From: Acidobacteriota bacterium
GTDB taxonomy: Bacteria; Acidobacteriota; Terriglobia; Terriglobales; Acidobacteriaceae
Length of the DNA stretch: 15,127 nucleotides
NCBI GenBank assembly: GCA_019247235.1
Contig: JAFAPG010000297.1
Location: 1 to 15,127, forward strand
Reading direction: 5' to 3'
Shown: positions 1-6,433 of the stretch, in pieces
Layout: each line of letters starts with the position of its first letter
How positions within the stretch are numbered: the stretch's first letter is position 1
Translations under genes and position numbers: made by a program
The notes under the pieces: generated by a model
What the model was told of the DNA's origin: nothing
Seen by the model: only the letters and a program-made list of their open reading frames with translations
Database searches by the model: none

Positions 1-241
1 CGCCCACGGTGAATGGCACGAACAATTCCTTAGCTGTGCGGCGGACAGTCTCGACCAGAGTCGCCCGTTTTTCATGGGTGGCGGTGATATCCAATAGAAC
101 CACCTCATCGGCGCCGGCGTCGCTATGAGCGCTGGCCAGTTCTGCCGGATCGCCAGCATCGCGCAGGTCCAGAAACTGAGTGCCTTTGACCACCCGGCCG
201 GCGTCAACATCCAAACAGGCGATGATGCGTTTGGTCAACAT
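1..241 (-). CDS. hisF: Imidazole glycerol phosphate synthase subunit HisF, N-terminal part
   Basis: Reading the minus strand from the ATG at 241 gives 80 residues, open to the window edge, that begin MLTKRIIACLDV. This is the HisF N-terminus: D11 matches the catalytic aspartate on the first barrel strand, followed by GRVVKG (K19), DLRDAGDP and the phosphate-site region DEVVLLDITA. HisF is the cyclase half of the cytoplasmic HisH-HisF synthase. It combines PRFAR with ammonia delivered by HisH to give IGP and AICAR. The start codon directly abuts the TAA of hisH (TAA then ATG), so the two partners are probably made by coupled translation. HisA, usually encoded between hisH and hisF, is not there. 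The usual IIPCLDV reads IIACLDV, a minor change. The C-terminal two thirds lie outside the window. Confidence 0.95.
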   Translation of the reverse strand, partial: MLTKRIIACLDVDAGRVVKGTQFLDLRDAGDPAELASAHSDAGADEVVLLDITATHEKRATLVETVRRTAKELFVPFTVG

Positions 242-835
242 TTACAAGTCACAGAAGTTTTGGAGAATTTTTAATCCCACCGAGCCCGACTTTTCGGGAT
301 GAAACTGCACGCCAAAGACATTTTCCTGCTCAACCGCGGCGGAGAAGCCACCGCCATAATCACAGGCGGCAACGGTTGCCGCCAGCAGCGGCACGCGATA
401 GGAGTGCGTAAAGTACACGTAGCCGCCGGTCCCCACACCGGCAAGCAGGCGTGAGCGACTCGACGAGACATCCAGACTATTCCAACCCACATGGGGAGAT
501 TTCACGGCGACTGGAAACCGGCTGCATTCCCCCGGCCAAAGCCCCAGACCTAAGACCTCGGGCGCCTCCTCGCTCGAAGTCAGCATCCACTGCATGCCTA
601 CGCAGATGCCCAGGAAGGGAACCCCGCGTTCAATGTTGCTCACCACCACCTCGCGCAGGCCGTACTCATCGAGAGTACGGGTAGCAAAAAAATGTCCGAC
701 GCCCGGCAGAACGATCTTCTGAGCCTTGGCTACCAGCTCGGGGTCGGAGGTTACCACGGTGGGCGCGCCTAAATAATCAAAGGCTTTTTTGACCGAGGCC
801 AAGTTGCCGGCTTTATAGTCGATAATGGCAATCAT
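242..835 (-). CDS. hisH: Imidazole glycerol phosphate synthase glutaminase subunit HisH
   Basis: 197 aa, the usual HisH length. It is a class I glutamine amidotransferase that hydrolyses glutamine and channels ammonia to HisF. Visible features are the N-terminal strand with DYKAGN, the oxyanion-strand loop PGVGHF (44-49), the nucleophile C78 in GICVGMQ, PHVGWN (114-119), THSY (143-146), and the remaining triad residues H179 and E181 in FGVQFHPEKSG. The ATG at 835 shares its A with the TAA stop of hisB (TAATG), which supports this start and indicates translational coupling. The stop abuts the hisF ATG. All catalytic residues are present, so the protein should be active with HisF. Confidence 0.97.
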   Translation of the reverse strand: MIAIIDYKAGNLASVKKAFDYLGAPTVVTSDPELVAKAQKIVLPGVGHFFATRTLDEYGLREVVVSNIERGVPFLGICVGMQWMLTSSEEAPEVLGLGLWPGECSRFPVAVKSPHVGWNSLDVSSSRSRLLAGVGTGGYVYFTHSYRVPLLAATVAACDYGGGFSAAVEQENVFGVQFHPEKSGSVGLKILQNFCDL

Positions 836-1422
836 TAGAGCACTCCCTTGGTGCTAGGAAGCAAACCGAGCATCTGCTTATCGCGCCAGCAGGCGGCCCG
901 TAACGCCCGCGCGAAGGCCTTGAACAACGCTTCCGCCTTGTGATGGCTGGAACGGCCGTACAGCACGCGCGCGTGAACATTGGCGTGCGCTCCACGAGAG
1001 AATCCTTCAAAAAAATCCTCCACCAATTCCGATTGTAGATCCCCCACCAGTCGGGTACGGATCGTGGTATTGACGACCGCCGCCGTGCGCCCGGAAAAGT
1101 CTACGGCGGCCAAGGCTAAGGTCTCATCCATCGGCATAACAAAGTAGCCGGCGCGCAGAATGCCGCGTTTTGTCCCCAGAGCTTGGGCAAAGGCTTGTCC
1201 TAGGGTGATCCCCACATCCTCGACCGTGTGATGCTGGTCGACATCCAGGTCTCCGTTTGCCGAGAGCTCTAGGTCGAAGGCCCCATGATGGGCGAAGAGT
1301 TCGAGCATGTGATCAAAGAAACGAATGCCAGTGGTCACCTGATGCCGTCCCCGGCCTTCGAGAGTCAAGCGAATCTGAACAGCGGTTTCTTTGGTCGTTC
1401 GATCGAGCCTCGCGCTTCTCAT
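835..1422 (-). CDS. hisB: Imidazoleglycerol-phosphate dehydratase HisB (monofunctional)
   Basis: 195 aa, matching single-domain IGP dehydratases; the N-terminal HAD phosphatase domain of enterobacterial HisB is absent. It dehydrates IGP to imidazole acetol phosphate using a di-manganese site. The His/Glu metal-ligand motifs are all visible: FFDHMLELFAHH (35-46), DQHHTVED (62-69), MDE (98-100), NVHARVLYGR (148-157) and HHKAEALFKA (160-169), then the C-terminal PSTKGVL. The ATG at 1422 overlaps the hisC TGA by 4 nt (ATGA) and the stop overlaps the hisH start. Histidinol-phosphate phosphatase must therefore be encoded elsewhere; none is visible in the window. Confidence 0.97.
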   Translation of the reverse strand: MRSARLDRTTKETAVQIRLTLEGRGRHQVTTGIRFFDHMLELFAHHGAFDLELSANGDLDVDQHHTVEDVGITLGQAFAQALGTKRGILRAGYFVMPMDETLALAAVDFSGRTAAVVNTTIRTRLVGDLQSELVEDFFEGFSRGAHANVHARVLYGRSSHHKAEALFKAFARALRAACWRDKQMLGLLPSTKGVL

Positions 1423-2495
1423 CTTTGCCCCTGCTCGAGAAATCCCAAACGGGCTAGCACTTGGCGCAGAGCCTTGAATAGCTGTTGATTGTGCTCATAG
1501 GTGCCGAGCGTAATACGTACGGCACCCCGGCACCCGTAATCACTGGAACGGTCGCGCACCAGAATCCGACGCTCCCGCATGTGCTGAACAAAGGCAGGGG
1601 CCTTTTCACCCAAGTGCAGGAGTAGGAAATTGGCGTGGCTTGGCCAAAACCGCACACCCCACGCGGCCAGTTCTGACTCGAGCCCAAGTCGCCCATCAAG
1701 TACCTGGGCAACGTAATCTCGCACATAGGCCTGGTCAGCCAGCGCCTCTGGCAGGCAGGCCAAGGCCACGGAATTGAGATTGTAAGGGGAGCTGGCGCGC
1801 CGCAACATTGGCATTTGCTCAGCGTGGCCCATTAAGACCCCAATTCTCAGTCCCGCGAGCCCATAGGCTTTAGAAAAAGTTCGCGATACGAAGAGATTAG
1901 GCAGGGAGTGCCATTGGGGCGCGATGGTCTCGCGCGAGAATTCAAAATAAGCTTCGTCGACCAGTACGGCCGCACCAGGTGCAGCTGCCACCAGTTGCCG
2001 AAGATCGGCAATAGGAACAAAGGCGCCGGTAGGGTTATTTGGATTGGCAATGGCGATCAGGCGAGTACGGTCGCTAATGCGGGCAAGAACGGAAGCCAAG
2101 GGAAACTCGAAATTTTCTCCCGCTGGTAGGGTAACGACCGTAGCCCCAGTTGCGGCCGCGTAGATTTCAAACATGGCGAAAGTGGGCACTACGATCAGGA
2201 CCTCGTCCCTGGGGTCAAGGTACGTCTCGCAAACCAGGTGAATAGCTTCGTCGGTGCCGTTGGTAAGTAGCAGCTCCTCGCTCGAGACCCCCAGCTGGTT
2301 GGCAACCAGGGGATCCAAGGCGGCGCGCTCGGGATAGCGGGCCAGGGTCTCACCATCGAGAGTTCTCAGCCGCTTTAAGACTCGCGGGGAGCAGTGTCCG
2401 GTGTTCTCGTTAAAGTCAAGCCGCAGGCCGCGTCGCTGGCCAAGCGGCGGATGGTATTCCTTGAGGTGGCGAATCGACTCACGCGCTTTAAGCAT
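1419..2495 (-). CDS. hisC: Histidinol-phosphate aminotransferase HisC
   Basis: 358 aa, a fold-type I, PLP-dependent aminotransferase that converts imidazole acetol phosphate and glutamate to histidinol phosphate and 2-oxoglutarate in the cytoplasm. Key features are NENTG (29-33), the cofactor-binding NPNNPTG (151-157), VDEAYFEF (179-186) with the aspartate that contacts the pyridine nitrogen, the PLP lysine K209 in SRTFSKAYGLAGLRIG, and R217 for substrate phosphate/carboxylate. The ATG at 2495 lies inside the end of hisD (8-nt overlap). The position between hisD and hisB is the classic HisC setting and argues against another aminotransferase specificity, though related HisC paralogs can also act on aromatic amino acids. 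Confidence 0.96.
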   Translation of the reverse strand: MLKARESIRHLKEYHPPLGQRRGLRLDFNENTGHCSPRVLKRLRTLDGETLARYPERAALDPLVANQLGVSSEELLLTNGTDEAIHLVCETYLDPRDEVLIVVPTFAMFEIYAAATGATVVTLPAGENFEFPLASVLARISDRTRLIAIANPNNPTGAFVPIADLRQLVAAAPGAAVLVDEAYFEFSRETIAPQWHSLPNLFVSRTFSKAYGLAGLRIGVLMGHAEQMPMLRRASSPYNLNSVALACLPEALADQAYVRDYVAQVLDGRLGLESELAAWGVRFWPSHANFLLLHLGEKAPAFVQHMRERRILVRDRSSDYGCRGAVRITLGTYEHNQQLFKALRQVLARLGFLEQGQR

Positions 2496-3732
2496 CGGCG
2501 CACCTTAGACGAACCGACTCAGCATGAGCGCGCAACCCTTCGGTCTGAGCCAACTTGATGACCACCGGACCGATACGCTTTAGGCCCTTTCTCGAGAGTT
2601 GCTGGACGGTAATCAGCTTGAGGAAATCGACCACGCTCAGGCCTCCGCGAAAGCGGGCCGCTCCACCGGTCGGCAAGACGTGATTCGGACCCGAGGCATA
2701 GTCGCCTGCCGCTTGCGCCGAGTAGTCGCCTAGGAAGATTGAACCTGCATTCTCCACTAAACCGAGATTGTCTCTCTCTATGGTGAGGTGCTCGGGGGCG
2801 ATGCGGTTTGCCCAAGCAAACGCCTGCTTGAGCGAATGGGCAACCAGGATGGCTCCATTTTGTGTCAGCGATTGAGTCGCGATATCGTTCGTCGCGTCAC
2901 TACGCGCCAACTCCCGGGCGACTGCGCCAGCCAGCCGCCTCGAGGCAGTAATGAAGACCGCCAAGGTTTCGGGATCGTGCTCGGCTTGGGCCCGCAGATC
3001 GGCAGCGATGAATTGAGGGTTTCCCTTCATGCTGACCACCATCGCCTCGGTTGGCCCCGCCAACATGTCGATGGCGCAATCAAATGAGACGAGCTTCTTG
3101 GCGGCGGTAACGTAAGAATTGCCCGGGCCAACGATTTTATCAACTCGAGCGATAGTCTCGGTTCCATAGGCCAGCGCGGCAATTGCCTGTGCTCCTCCCG
3201 TGCGATAAAACTCTCTCAGTCTGAGCATATAGGCCGCGGCCAGAACTTCCTGGCTAGGACGTGGAGAACTGACGCGAATGTTCTTCACCCCCGCTACCTG
3301 CGCCGGAATGACGGTCATCAGCAAGGTGGAGATCAAGGGAAAGCGTCCACCCGGCACATAGCAACCTACCGAGTCGAGCGGGCGCAGCAGCTGTCCAAGA
3401 GAAATTCCGCCGTTCGGGCGGATCCAGGACGGGGGCTTTTGCCACTGGGAGAAGCGCCGAATGTTGCTGGCGGCCTTCTCGAGCGAGTGCTGCAACTGCG
3501 GGGGAGCTTTCTCCCAGGCGGCTCGCATCTCCCCGCGCGCCACCCGGAGCGGCTGTTTCGCTTGCAAGCCATCGAACTTTTTCGCGTAAGCTCGTAATGC
3601 CTGATCGCCGCGCCTGCGCACGTCGGTGATGATGCGCCGAACCGCAGGTTCGATGGCATGCAGCTGGCTGTTGCGTCGCTCAAGTGAGGAAACATATACC
3701 GCCGCCGCTTCGCCTTTGAGTACCCGGATCAC
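2488..3732 (-). CDS. hisD: Histidinol dehydrogenase HisD
   Basis: 414 aa, slightly shorter than the E. coli enzyme. It carries out the last two steps, histidinol to histidinal to histidine, with NAD and zinc. Recognisable blocks are GCYVPGGRFPLISTLLMT (123-140), GPGNSYVTAAK (202-212), Q249 and H252 in LRAQAEHD, the catalytic pair E314-H315 in APEHLTI, D344 in AGDYASGPNHVLPTGG, and H403 in EGLRAHAESVRLR. The zinc ligands Q, H, D and H are thus all kept. Translation starts at GTG (3732), which overlaps the hisG TGA in a 4-nt GTGA; no nearby ATG fits better. It lies between hisG and hisC, as in many his operons. Confidence 0.96.
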   Translation of the reverse strand: MIRVLKGEAAAVYVSSLERRNSQLHAIEPAVRRIITDVRRRGDQALRAYAKKFDGLQAKQPLRVARGEMRAAWEKAPPQLQHSLEKAASNIRRFSQWQKPPSWIRPNGGISLGQLLRPLDSVGCYVPGGRFPLISTLLMTVIPAQVAGVKNIRVSSPRPSQEVLAAAYMLRLREFYRTGGAQAIAALAYGTETIARVDKIVGPGNSYVTAAKKLVSFDCAIDMLAGPTEAMVVSMKGNPQFIAADLRAQAEHDPETLAVFITASRRLAGAVARELARSDATNDIATQSLTQNGAILVAHSLKQAFAWANRIAPEHLTIERDNLGLVENAGSIFLGDYSAQAAGDYASGPNHVLPTGGAARFRGGLSVVDFLKLITVQQLSRKGLKRIGPVVIKLAQTEGLRAHAESVRLRCADA

Positions 3733-4598
3733 ATCACCACCTTATTCAACGGATACTCTACGATGCCTTGGGCCTTTGCTTCTTTGAGCCGGGGAATCAC
3801 CTCCCAGGCGAGCGACTCCTCGATCACGGTATTCACGGCCAGCCACTCCGGGTCACTTAGCGTCGAAATGGTCGGACGCTTGAGCGCGGGCAGAACACTG
3901 AGAACGCGATCAAGATCCCCTTTGCGCACGTTCAGCATGAGCCCCACGCGGTCTCTGGCCTCGATCGCGCCGCGCAACATTAAGGCAAGATTTTCAATTT
4001 TGCGCCGCTTGCCGCAATCACTCCAGGCACTCTTGTTGGCGATAATTTGTGTGTTGCTTTCTAATACCGTGTCCATAATGCGAAGGTGGTTAGCCCGCAA
4101 TGAGCTGCCGGTCTCTGTGACCTCGACAATGGCATCGGCTAACATTGGCGGCTTCACCTCAGTCGCGCCCCAGGAGAACTCTACCCGAACGTCCACGGAG
4201 CGGCTTGCGAAGTAGTTTTTGGTTACGTTTACAAGTTCTGTGGCTACGATCCGGCCAGACAAATCCGAAGGTTGCTCGAACCGAGAGTCGTCCGGCACAG
4301 CCAGAACCCAGCGCACCTTTCCCCGGCTCTGCTTGGCATAGATGAGGTCGGAAACTGTAATGACCTCGAGCCCGCTCTCGATAACCCAGTCAAGTCCGGT
4401 GAGGCCTACATCCAGTGCGCCATGTTCTACATAACGCGCCATCTCCTGTGCCCGAATCAGCATGCATTCAATTTCCGGATCTCCGGTCGAGGCAAAGTAG
4501 GATCGCGAACTGGTGTGAATGGGCAGCCCGGCCTGGGTAAATAGCTGAAGCGTGGCCTCCTCGAGACTACCTTTAGGAATCCCCAGCCGCACTTTCAT
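3729..4598 (-). CDS. hisG: ATP phosphoribosyltransferase HisG, long form
   Basis: 289 aa, the HisG_L (hexameric) length, which does not need the HisZ partner. It catalyses the first committed step, joining ATP and PRPP to PR-ATP. The catalytic part covers about residues 1-210 and includes GIPKGSLEE (6-14), GLTGLDWV (65-72) and the PRPP-binding DAIVEVTETGSSLRAN (155-170). Residues from about 213 to the end form the ACT-like domain through which histidine normally gives feedback inhibition, so this enzyme is probably allosterically regulated as well as controlled by the upstream attenuator. A very strong ribosome site (AAGGAGGAGG) precedes the ATG at 4598, and the ATG overlaps the hisI stop (ATGA). 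Confidence 0.97.
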   Translation of the reverse strand: MKVRLGIPKGSLEEATLQLFTQAGLPIHTSSRSYFASTGDPEIECMLIRAQEMARYVEHGALDVGLTGLDWVIESGLEVITVSDLIYAKQSRGKVRWVLAVPDDSRFEQPSDLSGRIVATELVNVTKNYFASRSVDVRVEFSWGATEVKPPMLADAIVEVTETGSSLRANHLRIMDTVLESNTQIIANKSAWSDCGKRRKIENLALMLRGAIEARDRVGLMLNVRKGDLDRVLSVLPALKRPTISTLSDPEWLAVNTVIEESLAWEVIPRLKEAKAQGIVEYPLNKVVM

Positions 4599-4954
4599 TG
4601 CGCCTCCTCCTTGAGCGGGGCCCGCTCTTTGGCCAGGTGAACGGGCTTGGTAAAACAGGAGCGGGTGCCTTCATGGCACACCAGGCCCTCGCCTTCGACT
4701 ACAACCTCGACCAGAAGCGCGTCCTGGTCGCAATCCGTCATTGCCGAGACCACCCGTAGACGATTACCGGAACTTTCCCCCTTAGTCCAGAGTTGATTTC
4801 GCGTGCGGCTGAAATACGTCACGTATCCAAGCGCTTGCGTCTTAGCCCAGGCCTCCCCATTCATGAAGCCCAGCATAAGAATTTCGCCATTGCGCGCGTC
4901 CTGAATAATGGCCGGTACCAACCCTTGCATCTTTTCAAAATCTAGGTTCATCAT
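4595..4954 (-). CDS. hisI: Phosphoribosyl-AMP cyclohydrolase HisI (no HisE domain)
   Basis: HisI opens the adenine ring of PR-AMP, the third step of the pathway. The ORF could be opened at TTG 5005, but that codon sits directly behind the terminator hairpin. The tandem ATGs at 4954 and 4951 are better starts because GAGG lies about 4-7 nt upstream, giving 118-119 aa. Counted from the ATG at 4951, I see TRNQLWTKGESSGN (50-63), the magnesium motif DCDQD (73-77), and the zinc cysteines C74, C92 and C99 (CHEGTRSCF). The protein ends shortly afterwards, so the HisE pyrophosphohydrolase domain of bifunctional HisIE is missing. It is the first structural gene after the attenuator and overlaps hisG by 4 nt. 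This position is unusual, since hisI is commonly near the operon end. Confidence 0.95.
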   Translation of the reverse strand: MMNLDFEKMQGLVPAIIQDARNGEILMLGFMNGEAWAKTQALGYVTYFSRTRNQLWTKGESSGNRLRVVSAMTDCDQDALLVEVVVEGEGLVCHEGTRSCFTKPVHLAKERAPLKEEAQ

Positions 4955-5006
4955 CCATCCTCGAACCAGCGTACGAAATATTCGAGCATTCCGCTCATCC
5001 CACAAG

Positions 5007-5039
5007 AAAAAACCCGCTGAAAGCCTCGTTTCAGCGGGT
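5007..5039 (-). terminator. Attenuator terminator hairpin of the his leader
   Basis: On the minus strand a perfect 11-bp stem is formed by ACCCGCTGAAA (5039-5029) and TTTCAGCGGGT (5022-5012), closing a 6-nt loop (CGAGGC). It is followed at once by a run of T (5012-5007, GGGTTTTTTC). This is a textbook intrinsic terminator for minus-strand transcription; the plus strand has no T-run after the stem. It ends about 52 nt before the hisI ATG and lies 25 nt after the leader peptide stop, so it cannot end an ordinary upstream gene. It is best read as the 3:4 terminator of an attenuator. Confidence 0.93.
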
Positions 5040-5064
5040 CGTAGATGCTGTATCTCTGACTAAC

Positions 5065-5127
5065 TCAGCCCCACACACCCGCCGTCGCGTCGTGCGCGTG
5101 ATGGTAGTGTTGGTGCTGGGTAAGCAT
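5065..5127 (-). CDS. hisL: Predicted histidine operon leader peptide
   Basis: A 20-codon ORF on the minus strand reads MLTQHQHYHHAHDATAGVWG then TGA. Five of the eight residues 5-12 are histidine (codons 5, 7, 9, 10, 12), directly upstream of a terminator and the his genes. In classical attenuation, ribosomes stall at these codons when charged His-tRNA is scarce, which lets an antiterminator form. No clear ribosome site precedes the ATG. An in-frame GTG at 5154 would give a 29-aa version with GGGG just upstream, so the exact start is open. Placement, composition and downstream structure all agree with hisL; the peptide itself is not expected to have a function. Confidence 0.85.
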   Translation of the reverse strand: MLTQHQHYHHAHDATAGVWG

Positions 5128-5175
5128 AAAAAGGTACGCTACGCGAAGACACACTGCCCCGTCAATTCGGAAAAT

Positions 5176-5192
5176 TTGATCGTACGGATCAA
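5176..5192. promoter_or_regulatory. Operator-like inverted repeat at the his transcription start
   Basis: TTGATC and GATCAA form perfect 6-bp arms around a 5-bp centre (GTACG). The repeat sits just downstream of the candidate his -10 box, at the predicted start of the transcript. It could be a repressor site or a small 5' hairpin in the leader RNA. Only the symmetry is seen; no factor can be named. Confidence 0.3.
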
Positions 5193-5197
5193 CTTTG

Positions 5198-5226
5198 ATG
5201 ATAAGACGATTGCTTGCGCCAGCCAA
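5198..5226 (-). promoter_or_regulatory. Candidate sigma70-type promoter for the his operon
   Basis: On the minus strand TTGGCT (5226-5221) and TATCAT (5203-5198) are 17 nt apart. The -10 matches consensus at 5 of 6 positions and the -35 at 3 of 6. Transcription would begin near 5191, giving about 64 nt before the leader peptide ATG. A second candidate, TTGACG-18-TAGCGT (5165-5136), would start transcription almost on that ATG and is less likely. Confidence 0.45.
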
Positions 5227-5367
5227 AATTTGTCACAATGCTCCGCGCGGTCGGCGTTGTTGCAACCGCCACGGATCGATTCTCGGGTTCGAACCCCGGC
5301 AGCTGAAAAAACGGCGTGCGCGCAGTCATAAAGGGGCCGGGCCGGTAACCGGGCGTGCGCGGATGAA

Positions 5368-5400
5368 TGGTAGAATTAACCCAAAATAGCAATTGGAGAA
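5368..5400 (+). promoter_or_regulatory. Extended -10 promoter and ribosome site for the zinc-ribbon gene
   Basis: TGGTAGAAT (5368-5376) is an extended -10 element (TGn followed by a 5-of-6 match to TATAAT). No good -35 lies upstream, as is common for extended -10 promoters. GGAGAA (5395-5400) is a ribosome site 3 nt before the ATG at 5404. The untranslated leader would be short, about 20 nt. Confidence 0.45.
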
Positions 5401-5403
5401 GCA

Positions 5404-5583
5404 ATGGCCAAGATTGCCAAAACCGCCGATCGCAAGAAAGTGATGGACACTACCAAGAGCACCAACTGTCCCAAATGCGGTCAGCAAACCCGTATCGTCA
5501 AACGAGTGAAGGACCGTGAACGTGGTGTGCCGGGTGGTATCTTCATTTCCTGCTCCGCCTGCGAATTCTACGAAAAGCTATAA
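5404..5583 (+). CDS. Small zinc-ribbon protein of unknown function
   Basis: A 59-aa ORF starts at ATG 5404 behind GGAGAA and ends at TAA 5581-5583. It has a lysine/arginine-rich N-terminus followed by a four-cysteine zinc ribbon: CPKC (22-25) and CSAC (50-53), with 24 residues between the pairs. The linker is basic (RIVKRVKDRERG) and then turns hydrophobic (VPGGIFIS), resembling the two-knuckle fold of small ribosomal or RNA-polymerase-associated zinc ribbons. The basic charge suggests a nucleic-acid or ribosome partner, but this is only inference. It is transcribed divergently from the his leader and converges on pyrF. It is not an L33 protein as far as I can judge. An overlapping longer frame (5516-5953) is a shadow of this gene and pyrF. 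Confidence 0.85.
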   Translation: MAKIAKTADRKKVMDTTKSTNCPKCGQQTRIVKRVKDRERGVPGGIFISCSACEFYEKL

Positions 5584-5662
5584 CCCTCACGGAAGCCGTG
5601 TTGGCGTCATTCCCATTCGACAAGAGCCGCTCAACCGGAGAGGTTGGAGCGACCTGCCGCGC

Positions 5663-6376
5663 TCATGCGACCGATTGAACGGCGATTTCTTGCAGAATTT
5701 TTTCGGCTTCTCGGGCTGGATCGGAGGCGGCAATGATTGGGCGCCCGACGACAATGTGTGTGGCTCCGGCAGCGATGGCCTCGGCTGGAGTCACCACCCT
5801 GACTTGATCACCGACGTCGCTCCCGCGAGGTCGCACTCCTGGGGTAACAGCGAGGAACTCTTCTCCAAATTCTGCTCTCAGCAGGCGCACCTCCTGAGCG
5901 GAGCTGACCAGGCCGTGACACCCGGCCTTAAGCGCAAGCGCCGCAAGTCGTAGGACTTGGTCCTTTACCGGGCCAGCAATGCCGGTACCCTGTAACTGTT
6001 CCTCGTGCATGCTGGTAAGCACCGTGACCGCCAGAACTTTCAGCTCTTGACCGATCTCGCGCGCAGCCTCGCAGGCTGCCTGAAGCATGGTCAGCCCTCC
6101 GGCCGCATGCACGGTCAGCATGTCCACCTGGAGTTGGCCGGCCTGGCGGACGGCCGCAGCCACGGTGTGAGGTATATCGTGATACTTCAGGTCAAGAAAG
6201 ACGTTTTTTCGAGAACTTACCAAATCACGGACCAGTTTCGGTCCCTCGGCGGTATAGAGTTCAAGCCCAACTTTGTAGGTACGAACCGAGCTTCCTAAGC
6301 TGCGGACAAGCCTGGCCGCCTCGGCTTCTGTCGAGACGTCAAGCGCTACCACCAGCTGGTCGGCGGCCGAGACCAT
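5663..6376 (-). CDS. pyrF: Orotidine 5'-phosphate decarboxylase PyrF
   Basis: 237 aa, normal for the short (type 1) bacterial enzyme, a cytoplasmic TIM barrel that decarboxylates OMP to UMP, the last step of UMP synthesis. Seen in order are VVALDV (9-14), YKVGLELYT (34-42), the catalytic FLDLKYHDIPHTV (60-72) with D62, K64 and D67, TVHAAGG (88-94), TPGVRPRGSDVGDQ (178-191) and the phosphate-binding VVGRPII (209-215). All key residues are present. The ATG at 6376 is preceded only by a weak GAGAG. The gene follows rlpA by 57 nt on the same strand with no terminator visible between them, so the two are probably cotranscribed. Confidence 0.96.
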   Translation of the reverse strand: MVSAADQLVVALDVSTEAEAARLVRSLGSSVRTYKVGLELYTAEGPKLVRDLVSSRKNVFLDLKYHDIPHTVAAAVRQAGQLQVDMLTVHAAGGLTMLQAACEAAREIGQELKVLAVTVLTSMHEEQLQGTGIAGPVKDQVLRLAALALKAGCHGLVSSAQEVRLLRAEFGEEFLAVTPGVRPRGSDVGDQVRVVTPAEAIAAGATHIVVGRPIIAASDPAREAEKILQEIAVQSVA

Positions 6377-6433
6377 GGTCTCTCGAAGTCTACGAGAAAC
6401 CGCGATTCGCGACCATCGAAAACTTAGCCGCCG

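Larger units (their letters stand above)
4955..5191 (-). promoter_or_regulatory. Histidine attenuator leader region
   Basis: The predicted leader transcript starts near 5191 and runs to the hisI start. Three competing pairings are visible. Segment 1, CCCAGCACC (5120-5112, leader codons 3-6), can pair with GGTGTGTGGG (5079-5070) around a small internal loop. Segment 2, CGGCGGGT (5084-5077, codons 15-17), can pair with ACCCGCTG (5039-5032) over 8 bp with one G-U. That second pairing uses the 5' arm of the terminator and so would block it. A ribosome held at His codons 9-10 would cover segment 1 and leave segment 2 free. The base pairing is seen in the sequence; the switching behaviour is inferred from enterobacterial his operons. 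Confidence 0.75.

Noticed and set aside
5136..5165. Second his promoter TTGACG-18-TAGCGT
   Set aside because: It would start transcription within a few bases of the leader peptide ATG, and the -10 matches only 3 of 6 positions.
5283..5299. tRNA gene suggested by a perfect T-arm (TCGGG-TTCGAAC-CCCGG)
   Set aside because: No matching acceptor, D or anticodon arms were found at the right distances on the plus strand, and the minus strand does not form a 5-bp T-stem. It is better read as a 12-bp palindrome, GGGTTCGAACCC, of unknown meaning.
5516..5953. 145-aa plus-strand ORF
   Set aside because: It overlaps the zinc-ribbon gene in another frame and runs antisense through pyrF; composition is arginine/serine/glycine-rich shadow sequence.
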